From an uncultured Gammaproteobacteria bacterium (lineage in GTDB: Bacteria > Pseudomonadota > Gammaproteobacteria > UBA6429 > Thiohalophilaceae), in the NCBI GenBank assembly GCA_937967995.1, contig CALBTB010000006.1, positions 124,001 through 188,000 on the forward strand: a stretch of 64,000 nt of DNA, in the 5' to 3' direction. The notes below the pieces were generated by a model. It saw only the letters and a list, made by a program, of their open reading frames with translations, made no database searches and was not told where the DNA came from. Below are positions 27,521 through 35,929 of the stretch, piece after piece. The translations under genes and the position numbers were made by a program. Each line of letters begins with the position of its first letter. Within the stretch, counting starts at the first letter, position 1.

Positions 27521-29602
27521 CTAGACGCCTTCCTCGAAGTCGTAATTCATTTTTTCATTCGGGTGTTGCAGGAAGTAACCCTGAATGAAGTCAACTGCGC
27601 ATTGCCACAGGACAGCCAGGGAGTTGGCGTCTTCCACAAATGCCGCAATCGTCTGTATATTCTGTGTATTGGCGTGTTCGGCAATGGCCTTGACCATATC
27701 CTGATTTTCCACGTTCTGAGCCAGACCATGAATCAGTTTCATGTGAATCTTGATGTAATTGACCTTGAGGTGCTTGAGTGACTGGTAAGTGTTTTGTTCC
27801 ATGCCAAAATTCTCAAGCGTGGTGCGGCAGTGTAGTTCGTTTAAACCTTCAACGACCGGTTTGGCCTGCTTGATAAAGTTAAGTGCGGTTTCCTCGTTGA
27901 TTTCAAACACCAGGCTGTCGGCATCGAGTTTCAGGGTGGTCAGGCGATCGCGTAACCAGGGCAGGAATTCCGTATCGGTTAGCGATGCACTTGATAATTT
28001 GATAAACAGCCGGGTCTTTTTACCTTCCTTGTGCAGTTTGGACAACATCATGAAGGAATTGACCATTACCCAGCGATCCACGAAGTTCATCAGGCCGGCC
28101 TGTTCAGCCGCCGGGATAAACTCGGCAGGTGGAATATCATCACCGTTATCATCAATCATGCGTAACAGCACTTCATAATGTGCGCCGGGTTCGCCATGCA
28201 GGCTGACGATAGGCTGGAACATCAGGCGGAATTTGTTTTCCTTTAATGCTGTTTTGATTTTCGCTGACCAGGCACTGGCCTGTTCCTGTTCCGCCATTTC
28301 TTCAATGGCAGGATTGTAAATGTGGAAGTTATTACCGCCTTCCTTATGAGCAATCAGGCTGCCTTTTTCCGCGCGTGATATACATTCCTGACTGTTTGAG
28401 GTCGCTTCGTTCAATAATGTGATGCCAATACTGGCGCTGGTCTGGACAGTTTTTCCGCCAATGTCGGCGAAATGTTCATTTACAATCTTGCAGATCGCAC
28501 CGGAAATCTTTTCGGCCTGCTTGTTGTCCGCGTTTTGGGCCAGTAAAAGAAATATAGGTCCTTCAAAGCGCGCCAGTAAGCCGAAGTTGGCCAGCTTGGA
28601 TTTCAACAGGTTGGCAATATCCGTCAGCATGTGATCACTGGCGCCAATACCGTGTTCAGTCCGTACTTCCTGGTATTTATCCAGTGAAATATAAATCAGT
28701 GCGCCTTTGGCCTGACCTTCGACGGCGCGAATAATAAACTGGTCCAGGTGTTCAACGAAGAAGTTGCGGTTGTACAGCCCGGTCAGGAGATCCATCTGAC
28801 TCATGGCACTGAGTTTCTTTTCCAGTTCCTTGCTGGTGGATTGATCGCGAATGATAATCTGTGTGCAGGATTCACCCTCATAACTGGCCGGTGAAAATTC
28901 CATCTTGATCTTGAACTTCTTGCCATCAACCTGCTGACCATGCACGGTCAGCTGGCTGTCCATGGATTCACCCTTGGCATAGCCGCGCAGGAATTCCTTC
29001 AGCTTGGCATGATCTTCACTACTGACCATATCCATAATCGGCATACCCATGACGTCATCGATATCTTCGTAGCCAAACATCTTGAGGTAAGCGGTGTTGG
29101 AATAAATATGCATACCATCGTGCACATAGGCAATGGCATCGCGTGAGCTGTCGATGAGTGCCTTGGCACGTTTTTCCGTTTCACGCAGCATCTGTTCACA
29201 GCGTCGATGAATGCGCCGATCGCGCAGATCAGCAATTTCACGTTTGACCATCAGTTTGAGACGTTCAGTCTGATCTTCGGAGATGATGTCACGTGCACCG
29301 GATTTCATTACATCGATGGCGGAGGATTCCTTGCCTGGCAGGGTAACGACAATGAGTGGAATATCACGGCCAAATCGGGACAGGATTTCAACGGCCTGCT
29401 TGGCGTTGAAGTGCGGCATTTTCATTTTGCACAGGATGATGTCAATCGGGTTTTCTTCCAGTGCCGTTGTCATTTCTTCTTCGGTACCGACGCGAATGTC
29501 GCGCACGATGTTACCGGCATTCCTGAGGGCGTTAATCAGGGCTTCCGCTTCCTCTGAGGCATCGAATACGGTGAGGACTCTAAGTAGGTTTTCGTTACTC
29601 AC
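27521..29602 (-). CDS. fimX: FimX-like protein (REC-PAS-degenerate GGDEF-degenerate EAL)
   Basis: Multi-domain protein of 693 residues with the architecture and length of Pseudomonas FimX (691), a c-di-GMP receptor for type IV pilus assembly and twitching. REC-like domain about 5-125, PAS 140-260, GGDEF-like 265-430, EAL-like 445-690. Every enzymatic signature is altered. The REC phospho-Asp position is Lys59 (LCKMKMP). GGDEF is replaced by FEGPIF (346-351). EAL reads EVL (477-479). The EAL metal-site motif DDFG is ENFG, and YIKID is YIKIH. It should therefore bind rather than make or cleave c-di-GMP. It is followed on the same strand by no gene and preceded by the PilZ-like protein gene downstream at 29736-31538. 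Confidence 0.85.
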   Translation of the reverse strand: MSNENLLRVLTVFDASEEAEALINALRNAGNIVRDIRVGTEEEMTTALEENPIDIILCKMKMPHFNAKQAVEILSRFGRDIPLIVVTLPGKESSAIDVMKSGARDIISEDQTERLKLMVKREIADLRDRRIHRRCEQMLRETEKRAKALIDSSRDAIAYVHDGMHIYSNTAYLKMFGYEDIDDVMGMPIMDMVSSEDHAKLKEFLRGYAKGESMDSQLTVHGQQVDGKKFKIKMEFSPASYEGESCTQIIIRDQSTSKELEKKLSAMSQMDLLTGLYNRNFFVEHLDQFIIRAVEGQAKGALIYISLDKYQEVRTEHGIGASDHMLTDIANLLKSKLANFGLLARFEGPIFLLLAQNADNKQAEKISGAICKIVNEHFADIGGKTVQTSASIGITLLNEATSNSQECISRAEKGSLIAHKEGGNNFHIYNPAIEEMAEQEQASAWSAKIKTALKENKFRLMFQPIVSLHGEPGAHYEVLLRMIDDNGDDIPPAEFIPAAEQAGLMNFVDRWVMVNSFMMLSKLHKEGKKTRLFIKLSSASLTDTEFLPWLRDRLTTLKLDADSLVFEINEETALNFIKQAKPVVEGLNELHCRTTLENFGMEQNTYQSLKHLKVNYIKIHMKLIHGLAQNVENQDMVKAIAEHANTQNIQTIAAFVEDANSLAVLWQCAVDFIQGYFLQHPNEKMNYDFEEGV

Positions 29603-29667
29603 ATGACCATCCTGGTGATAAGCTTATTTTTGCGTATTGTAACAAGCACTTGCAATAGGTTGCCCTA

Positions 29668-29683
29668 TTATTCTCCGGAATAA
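29668..29683. repeat. Short perfect palindrome between fimX-like gene and its neighbour
   Basis: TTATTC-TCCG-GAATAA is a perfect 6-bp stem with a 4-base loop. It lies 65 bases upstream of the fimX-like start and downstream of the 600-residue protein's stop. It may be an operator or a weak processing hairpin. No T-run makes it a good terminator. Confidence 0.3.
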
Positions 29684-29735
29684 CAATTATCGGCCTGTGG
29701 AAAGTCAGACTTGAGGATGGCGTGTGAGCAGGTCC

Positions 29736-31538
29736 CTAGATGGAGCCCCACACGGAGGAAAAGTCGCTTTCATCGGCTTCCTGCTCTTTACCGCTATGCA
29801 CGGCAGACTGTTCTTCCATGATGTCAAAGGTGAACTGGGAAAATAGTCCGGTGTTTTGTAGTTGTTTACTCAGGCGTACCAGTATTTCCTTACCCAGAAT
29901 GTTGATGACTAATTGTTGACCAACCCGGTACGGCACCGCGGTTGTAATAAGTGATGTGGGCTGATTGACGGCCGCTAATTCCGGCAACATCAGGGTGCGC
30001 TGGTAGTCATGGCGGGTGTTAGTCACGGCCCGAACGCCGATGGCAGCCGCGTCCGGGGTGAGCATTTCGATGCCCAGCATCAGGGTTTCGTTGGCATTAT
30101 TTCGTAGCCAGCGAATCACACCGACTCCCCATTTCCAGGTGTGGTCTCTGGCGACGCGGCGAATGCCGATTAGTTCACCAACCTGGGCACGAGAACGGGT
30201 TCCACTGGATGAGGTCAGACAATAACCACGTGCACTTTCGTTCAGGATCATCCAGGTTTCAGACTGTTCGGCGGGCTTGTTATTTTGTGGTTGTTTTTGT
30301 TTTTCCTTAGCGAATTGTTCTTCCAGGTTATCGAGACCTTCAGCGTCATTGGGAAAATAAATCATGTCCCAGACATCAGGTTGCTCCAGGTTCATGGAAG
30401 AGGTGGCATTACTGGATTTGTAATTTGCTGCCTTGCTGAAAATATCCGGTTCAGCATTTTTACGACTACCGGAAATAATTACCTGGTGGGTGGCAGTCAG
30501 GCCCATGGTGATCTGCACCTGCTCCTGTTTGTCAGTTCGGCTAAAGCCGCGTTTGGGAACAATACACCAGGCAATAAGCAGGCGCTTCATCAGGTTATGT
30601 GACAGATCAGGCCGGTTCATTTCAATTCCGGTGATGGTTGTCTCGCCGGTTTTAAAACCGTGTTTGAGATCCTTGCGAATGGCCTTGGTGAGGGAACTGC
30701 TATCGAGTATGCGACAAAATTCATGATCACAATCTTCTGTCGTCAGTGCGATGGAGCGAGGCGGTTCATCCGAAGCGAGATTGACACCAAACCTGGTTGC
30801 TGATCGGGAAGTATCATTATTCAGTGTGGTCAGACGGGTTTTGTGCACCCAGCGTTCCAGTACGTTATAAACCTTACCCGCTTCACCATGTCGTAGTCGG
30901 TAAGGTGAAGTCAGTGCCAGAAGGATAATGCGAATATATTCCGTATGAATATTTGATTTCACGGCATAGATATTCTGGTCATCAACGACAGTGGCGGTGA
31001 GAAGTTTCTGTTGTTCGGCCGCGCTATACAGACGATGCAGGTGTGACCAGATTCCGGCGGGATAGGGAGAATAGGTCTGATAACAGGTCAACAGGGCTTT
31101 ACCCAGGGAAGATATAGCGCGTTGCATCAGTTGCGCCAGTTGTTTGCTATCTGCAAAGAACAGGTTGTGTGACAGGAAGTTCTCGATACAGATCATATAA
31201 CCCATGGCCATGGCGTAATGGATCTCACGGGTTGCAGCCGCGATTTTCTGATTCCGGATTGGCAGAGGCGCATGGATACCTACGAAATGCCGTTTCATGG
31301 CGTCGGTCACGTACATGATGGTTTCGCGAGATGATTCCAGAAAATGCAGCCGGTGCTGATAGCTGTATTTGAATCGATTTGATTCGACCAGCGCCTCAAA
31401 AATCTGGCGTGCGGTTTCACCCACATTGCCTCGGGGCAGATTATCCAGCCACTCATCGACCGATTTGGGACGCAGATCAAAATCGTCCCGATCCGGTTTG
31501 CTCAGCTCAGGAATGTCGAGTCCGAGAGTTTTTGCCAT
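29736..31538 (-). CDS. Large protein with degenerate PilZ-like segment, fimX neighbour
   Basis: Cytoplasmic protein of 600 residues without membrane segments. Residues 1-400 are mainly helical and unlike any family I can name. Near 430-520 the run ILNESARGYCL fits the PilZ signature (D/N)xSxxG, followed by strands such as VGELIGIRRVARD and WGVGVIRWLRN, which resemble a PilZ barrel. The usual RxxxR motif before it is not clear. It is upstream of the fimX-like gene on the same strand (133 bases apart). In Pseudomonas a conserved gene of unknown role also flanks fimX (from memory). A c-di-GMP-linked role with FimX is an inference. Confidence 0.7.
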   Translation of the reverse strand: MAKTLGLDIPELSKPDRDDFDLRPKSVDEWLDNLPRGNVGETARQIFEALVESNRFKYSYQHRLHFLESSRETIMYVTDAMKRHFVGIHAPLPIRNQKIAAATREIHYAMAMGYMICIENFLSHNLFFADSKQLAQLMQRAISSLGKALLTCYQTYSPYPAGIWSHLHRLYSAAEQQKLLTATVVDDQNIYAVKSNIHTEYIRIILLALTSPYRLRHGEAGKVYNVLERWVHKTRLTTLNNDTSRSATRFGVNLASDEPPRSIALTTEDCDHEFCRILDSSSLTKAIRKDLKHGFKTGETTITGIEMNRPDLSHNLMKRLLIAWCIVPKRGFSRTDKQEQVQITMGLTATHQVIISGSRKNAEPDIFSKAANYKSSNATSSMNLEQPDVWDMIYFPNDAEGLDNLEEQFAKEKQKQPQNNKPAEQSETWMILNESARGYCLTSSSGTRSRAQVGELIGIRRVARDHTWKWGVGVIRWLRNNANETLMLGIEMLTPDAAAIGVRAVTNTRHDYQRTLMLPELAAVNQPTSLITTAVPYRVGQQLVINILGKEILVRLSKQLQNTGLFSQFTFDIMEEQSAVHSGKEQEADESDFSSVWGSI

Positions 31539-31610
31539 TCAGGCGCTTCCCCATAAGCGTTTATTCATTGTTCCCACTTATTATAAGTATGTCATAGATT
31601 TGGCGCCCGA

Positions 31611-32642
31611 TTACAGGGAAACGGGCATCTTGGCGCTGTGGCCCGGTATCTCCTGAACATAACGGGGTACGAGATAGCCTGGAAGACGGGCCTGTAATTC
31701 ATTCCATAGTTGTCGGCCCCGATCTATCTCTACTTCAAAATGATGTGCCTGCCTGACCGGATCGAACTGATGCAGGTAGTAGGGCAGGATGCCGTTGGCA
31801 AACAGGTGTTTGCTAAGCTGAATCAGTGTCTCGCTGCTGTCGTTGACACCACGTAACAGGACAGCCTGATTGAGACACTGAATATCCAACCGGCGTAAGG
31901 CAGCCACGGCCTGTGCGACATCCGTATCGATCTCATTGGCGTGATTAATGTGCAGCACTATCACAACCTGTAAACGCGATGATGCCAGTGTGTGCAACAG
32001 GGTTTGCGTTACCCGTTCTGGCAGCACGACCGGTAAACGCGTATGAATGCGCAGGGTGGTGAGATGTGGAATGGCATGTAATTGATCGATGCACTCCGCC
32101 AGGCGATGGTCACTCAGGCTGAGTGGATCGCCACCACTGAGTATGATCTCCTCAATTTCCGAATGCTGCATCAGGTAGTCCCGCATATCGGCCCATTGCT
32201 GTGAACCGGCTTGCTGTGAAGCATAGGGAAAATGACGCCGAAAACAGTAGCGGCAATGAATGGCGCAGGCACCGGTCGTGATCATCAGCGCACGGCCATG
32301 ATATTTGTGCAGCAGCCCCGGACTGACACTGGCATCGAGATCACCCACCGGATCGCTGACGCCCCGGGTCTGTTCCAGTTCATCGGCCAGCGGTAATATC
32401 TGGCGCAGCAGGGGATCATGCATATCACCGCGTCGCATGCGGGCGATGAAGCTGTGCGGCACACGCAAGGGAAACAGTTCGACCGCCCGCTGCGCTGCCG
32501 GTAGCAGGGAGGTAGGCAAATCAAGCAGGGCCAGTAATTCCGCCGGATCGCGAACCGCCCGGGCCAGTTCTGACTGCCAGTTTTGCTTCCCCGGAATTTC
32601 GTACCCAGAGCGCTGCAATGTCTGTGCGGTTTTCGTTATCAT
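31611..32642 (-). CDS. epmB: EF-P beta-lysylation protein EpmB (lysine 2,3-aminomutase type)
   Basis: Radical-SAM, PLP-dependent enzyme of 343 residues that converts (S)-alpha-lysine to (R)-beta-lysine for EF-P modification. The iron-sulfur motif is CAIHCRYC (Cys126, Cys130, Cys133). The PLP lysine is Lys338 in PGHSAK near the C-terminus, where KamA enzymes have PGGGGK. It is divergent from efp with only 36 bases between start codons, and epmA follows efp. The complete modification pathway is therefore clustered here. Confidence 0.95.
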   Translation of the reverse strand: MITKTAQTLQRSGYEIPGKQNWQSELARAVRDPAELLALLDLPTSLLPAAQRAVELFPLRVPHSFIARMRRGDMHDPLLRQILPLADELEQTRGVSDPVGDLDASVSPGLLHKYHGRALMITTGACAIHCRYCFRRHFPYASQQAGSQQWADMRDYLMQHSEIEEIILSGGDPLSLSDHRLAECIDQLHAIPHLTTLRIHTRLPVVLPERVTQTLLHTLASSRLQVVIVLHINHANEIDTDVAQAVAALRRLDIQCLNQAVLLRGVNDSSETLIQLSKHLFANGILPYYLHQFDPVRQAHHFEVEIDRGRQLWNELQARLPGYLVPRYVQEIPGHSAKMPVSL

Positions 32643-32678
32643 AGGCCCCCCGGATTGTTATCAGCAAAAAGGTATTAC

Positions 32679-33248
32679 ATGGCAAGCTACAGTACAAATG
32701 AATTTCGCAGCGGGTTAAAAATCATGATGGATGGCGATCCGTGCAGCATTATCGAGAATGAATTCGTCAAACCCGGTAAAGGACAGGCCTTTAACCGGGT
32801 CAAGATACGTAACCTGAAGACCGGCCGCGTGCTGGAAAAGACCTTCAAGTCCGGCGATAGCGTGGAAGCAGCTGATGTGGTCGATACGGATATGCAGTAT
32901 CTGTATAACGATGGCGAGTCCTGGCACTTCATGCATCCCGAGAGTTTTGAGCAGTTTGCAATCGGTGCCGAGGCGCTGGGGGACAGTACCCAGTGGCTCA
33001 AGGAGCAGGATATGTGTGTGGTGACCCTGTGGAACGATAACCCGATTGCGGTCACACCACCTAACCACGTGATTCTGCAAATCACGGAAACGGATCCCGG
33101 CGTACGTGGCGATACCGCGCAAGGAGGTACCAAACCCGCCACCTGTGAAACCGGTGCAGTCGTTAAAGTACCGCTTTTTCTGGAACAGGGTGATTTGATC
33201 AAGGTGGATACCCGCACAGGCGATTACCTGGGCCGTGCCAAGGAATAG
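32679..33248 (+). CDS. efp: Translation elongation factor P
   Basis: Ribosome-binding factor that rescues stalling at polyproline stretches. From ATG at 32679 (AAAAGG upstream) it has 189 residues in three barrel domains. The modified lysine is Lys34 in the loop KPGKGQA, the type lysylated by EpmA. An upstream in-frame start at 32583 would lie inside divergent epmB and is rejected. The stop overlaps the GTG start of epmA by 14 bases. Confidence 0.97.
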   Translation: MASYSTNEFRSGLKIMMDGDPCSIIENEFVKPGKGQAFNRVKIRNLKTGRVLEKTFKSGDSVEAADVVDTDMQYLYNDGESWHFMHPESFEQFAIGAEALGDSTQWLKEQDMCVVTLWNDNPIAVTPPNHVILQITETDPGVRGDTAQGGTKPATCETGAVVKVPLFLEQGDLIKVDTRTGDYLGRAKE

Positions 33249-34209
33249 CGACTGGCGCCCCGGTGCGAACCGGGACACGCTCAAGGCAAGGGCACGTATG
33301 CTGCAACGCATTCGTGCCTTTTTCGATTTGCACGGTGTAATGGAAGTGGAAACACCCGTGTTGTCACGCGCCGCGACCAGCGAAGTCCATCTCGATAGCT
33401 GGTGTGTCACCAGCAACGATCAGCCGGAACAGACATACTTTCTGCAAACCTCGCCCGAACTCTTCATGAAGCGTCTGCTTGCAGATAGCGCTGAAGACAT
33501 CTACCAGATCTGTAAAGTGTTTCGGGCCGGAGAACAGGGTACGCGGCATAACCCGGAATTTACCTTGCTCGAATGGTATCGGGTGGGTTTTGATTTGGCG
33601 GCGCTGATGCAGGAGGTGGAGAGCTTACTCAATGAATTACTGAGCAACTGTATTCGAGCACCGGCAATGCACACCACTTACGAAGCGGTGTTTCAGGACA
33701 TACTGCACATCGATCCCTTCAGTGCCTCAATGGAACAACTCACGCAGTGTTACCAGGATAAAACCGGCAGTCAGCCGCCATCAATGTCAAACAGACAGGA
33801 TGCGCTGGACCTGCTGATGAGTGAAGTCATCGAACCGGCACTGCCCGCTAACAGGCTGGTGTTTGTTAACGGATACCCGGCACAACAGGCATCACTGGCA
33901 CGCATTGATGACAACGACCCGCGCACGGCACGGCGATTTGAAGTCTTTTGCGGTGGCCTGGAACTGGCCAACGGTTTTGAAGAACTGACCGATGCGAATG
34001 AACAACAGCAGCGCATGCACCATGAAAATCAGCAACGCCAGGCGGCCGGCCTGGACGAAGTGCCGCTGGATGAACATTTCCTCAGTGCACTGCGTGCCGG
34101 TTTACCGGCGTGCAGCGGTGTGGCAGTGGGGCTGGACAGGATACTGATGCTGATGACGAATGAAACGCAGATTGATCGGGTGATCAGTTTCAGCGCGGAT
34201 CGGACGTAA
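33235..34209 (+). CDS. epmA: EF-P lysyltransferase EpmA (PoxA/GenX)
   Basis: Paralogue of class II lysyl-tRNA synthetase that attaches beta-lysine to Lys34 of EF-P. The 324-residue protein contains only the catalytic core and no anticodon-binding domain, as expected for EpmA. Motif 2 is FRAGEQGTRHNPEFTLLEWYR-like (33520-33580) and motif 3 is GVAVGLDRILML near the C-terminus. It starts with GTG inside the last codons of efp, so translation is coupled. Its last 20 bases overlap the convergent Mut7-C gene. Confidence 0.96.
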   Translation: MPRNSDWRPGANRDTLKARARMLQRIRAFFDLHGVMEVETPVLSRAATSEVHLDSWCVTSNDQPEQTYFLQTSPELFMKRLLADSAEDIYQICKVFRAGEQGTRHNPEFTLLEWYRVGFDLAALMQEVESLLNELLSNCIRAPAMHTTYEAVFQDILHIDPFSASMEQLTQCYQDKTGSQPPSMSNRQDALDLLMSEVIEPALPANRLVFVNGYPAQQASLARIDDNDPRTARRFEVFCGGLELANGFEELTDANEQQQRMHHENQQRQAAGLDEVPLDEHFLSALRAGLPACSGVAVGLDRILMLMTNETQIDRVISFSADRT

Positions 34210-34645
34210 ATTTTTTATGCCAGTCGAGTAACTGGCTGCGTAAGCGATCGCTATGTGCCCCTTCCCAGAAGACCTGATTACAGGACTGGCAAAAATAGGC
34301 GGCATCACTGTGTTCATCATCGATGGTAATTTTTGCATTACAGGCCATGCAACGTGAGAGGGGATTGTACTGCCAGTTGATCGGTACCAGGGCATTGAGT
34401 TCTTCGGCATCTTCTTCCAGTGTATCGCCATCCAGCAAAATCACGGTCCCTTCGGCGCGTCGGTGTTCCAGCAGGTCTTCGTTTTTGGTGAGCAGGAGTC
34501 GGCCTTCGTTGAGGGCCTGTCTTAACAGGTAGTATTCGGTTACATGGTCTGCGGCGATTTGCGTGTCGTACCCGGCGGCACGTAGCCAGCGGCCCAGTCG
34601 TCGCAACGTGTCATCTACCAGGAATTTGGGCTCTTCGAGGGTCAT
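34190..34645 (-). CDS. Mut7-C RNase domain protein with zinc ribbon
   Basis: Small protein of 151 residues. The N-terminal part (about 5-90) is a PIN-like Mut7-C domain (FLVDDTLRRLGRWLRAAGYD, LLTKNEDLL). The C-terminal part has two CxxC pairs (CMAC and CQSC) forming a zinc ribbon. Family members are predicted RNases; no substrate is known. It lies 23 bases downstream of the LexA-like gene on the same strand. Confidence 0.85.
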   Translation of the reverse strand: MTLEEPKFLVDDTLRRLGRWLRAAGYDTQIAADHVTEYYLLRQALNEGRLLLTKNEDLLEHRRAEGTVILLDGDTLEEDAEELNALVPINWQYNPLSRCMACNAKITIDDEHSDAAYFCQSCNQVFWEGAHSDRLRSQLLDWHKKFTSDPR

Positions 34646-34668
34646 GCTGGTCCCGGTGTGTCTCCCTG

Positions 34669-35136
34669 TTACTCCTCGACCGCGCGGATCACACCGGTGA
34701 CGATACCAAGAATCTGCACATCCTGGTTCTTCAGCACGATGGGTTGCATGCTGTTGTTGGCCGGTTGTAACCGAATGCCGTCCGCCTCGATATAAAATTT
34801 CTTCAGGGTGACCTGTTCACCGTTGATCATGGCTACCACGGTCTGGCCGTTGTGGGCATACTCGCGCTTTTCAATCACGATGATGTCGCCTTCCTGAATA
34901 TTGTCATCGATCATGGACTGGCCACGCACGCGCAGGGCATAGGTGTTCTTGCGTATCATGGTGACCGGAACACGCACGGTTTCCTGCTGCTCAACGAGGT
35001 CGACGGGCTGGCCGGCCTGAACATAGCCCAGCAGCGGAATGTCTGCCAGCGGCTCGGATTGTACATCCAGCGGCTCCAGATCCGGTGTCCAGACGGGGCG
35101 ATTTAGTTTAGAAATCAATAAGCTAAGGTCAGGCAT
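34669..35136 (-). CDS. LexA/UmuD-like self-cleaving protease without HTH domain
   Basis: Protein of 155 residues matching only the C-terminal S24 autoprotease half of LexA. The Ala-Gly cleavage site is Ala41-Gly42 (GYVQAGQP). The nucleophile is Ser74 (RGQSM) and the general base is Lys112 (EQVTLKKF). LexA's N-terminal winged helix is missing: only about 35 residues precede the cleavage region. An in-frame TAA stands 15 bases before the ATG, so a longer form is excluded. It could be a UmuD-type protein, a phage-repressor remnant or an HTH-less LexA paralogue. No umuC is adjacent. The start codon faces the SCO gene. Confidence 0.88.
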   Translation of the reverse strand: MPDLSLLISKLNRPVWTPDLEPLDVQSEPLADIPLLGYVQAGQPVDLVEQQETVRVPVTMIRKNTYALRVRGQSMIDDNIQEGDIIVIEKREYAHNGQTVVAMINGEQVTLKKFYIEADGIRLQPANNSMQPIVLKNQDVQILGIVTGVIRAVEE

Positions 35137-35160
35137 TGATAATTCTCTTTAAGTTTCTTT

Positions 35161-35188
35161 CAAACATAGCTGAATTGACTGATGTTTG
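35161..35188. promoter_or_regulatory. Inverted repeat in the LexA-like/SCO divergent promoter region
   Basis: CAAACAT (35161-35167) and ATGTTTG (35182-35188) form perfect 7-base arms around a 14-base centre containing AATT. The position is 25 bases upstream of the LexA-like start. It does not match a CTGT-N8-ACAG SOS box. It is a candidate operator for an unknown factor. Confidence 0.3.
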
Positions 35189-35256
35189 CAAATATTCTCC
35201 ACCCCGGAACCATTTTGGCCGTTACTGGACTAACAGCGAAATAAAACCAGACAGGC

Positions 35257-35262
35257 TATAAT
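35257..35262 (+). promoter_or_regulatory. -10 box (TATAAT) just before the SCO start codon
   Basis: A perfect TATAAT lies 10 bases before the ATG at 35272. Transcription would then begin about 2-4 bases before the start codon, and no ribosome site is visible. The SCO message may be leaderless or nearly so. No strong -35 box is seen at the right distance. Confidence 0.35.
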
Positions 35263-35271
35263 CCGCGCCGC

Positions 35272-35928
35272 ATGAGTCCAGAACCGAACAATCAGTCCAG
35301 ATTAACCACCATCGTGGTGATTGCCGTCATAGCCCTGATCCTGGGCATTGTGGTGTGGCAGTCAGTTATAACGAAACCGGGTAAATTGCCGGAACAACTG
35401 GCCGCGACCGTATTACCACAGGGCAAGCCGATCACGGGACTCAGCCTCAAGGATCATGATGGCGAGTTGTTTACCGAACAGCGCTTTAAAGGCAAGTGGA
35501 GTTTTCTGTTTTTTGGTTTTACCAATTGCCCTGATATCTGTCCCACCACCATGCTGGTGATGAAAGCGGTGTGGGCGAAACTACCGGATGCCGCAAAACG
35601 CGCGCCGGAACCACAACTGTATTTTGTCTCTGTCGATCCACAACGCGATACTCTCGACAAGCTCAAGGCCTACGCCACGTTTTATCATCCGGACTTTGTC
35701 GGTATTACGGGTAACCTCAACCAGATCGATGTGCTGACCAATCAGCTGGGCGTGTTGTATGGTTACGAGGATGATGAAACCACGGATGACGGCTACACCG
35801 TTAACCACAGCGCACAAATTGTGTTAATCGATCCTGACGGTAAAATGCGCGCCGTATTTTCAACGCCCCATAACGTCAGGGAAATGGCCAAAACATTTGT
35901 GGCAATCAGGAATTATTTTGGAGAGTGA
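35272..35928 (+). CDS. SCO1/SenC/PrrC-family copper/redox protein
   Basis: Membrane-anchored thioredoxin-fold protein of 218 residues that delivers copper to the Cu-A site of cytochrome c oxidase or acts as a thiol reductase. One N-terminal helix (about 11-32) is followed by the periplasmic domain with the copper ligands NCPDICP and a conserved His in VNHSAQIVLI. The PCu(A)C gene follows at once, the usual partner in Cu-A assembly. Confidence 0.95.
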   Translation: MSPEPNNQSRLTTIVVIAVIALILGIVVWQSVITKPGKLPEQLAATVLPQGKPITGLSLKDHDGELFTEQRFKGKWSFLFFGFTNCPDICPTTMLVMKAVWAKLPDAAKRAPEPQLYFVSVDPQRDTLDKLKAYATFYHPDFVGITGNLNQIDVLTNQLGVLYGYEDDETTDDGYTVNHSAQIVLIDPDGKMRAVFSTPHNVREMAKTFVAIRNYFGE

Positions 35929-35929
35929 T

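Noticed and set aside
32583..32678. Extended N-terminus for EF-P from an upstream in-frame start
   Set aside because: The extension would lie in epmB coding DNA, has no family similarity, and ATG 32679 gives the standard EF-P start with a ribosome site.
32715..33416. Long minus-strand open frame opposite efp and epmA
   Set aside because: It is an antisense shadow of two well-recognised genes and has no protein family signature.
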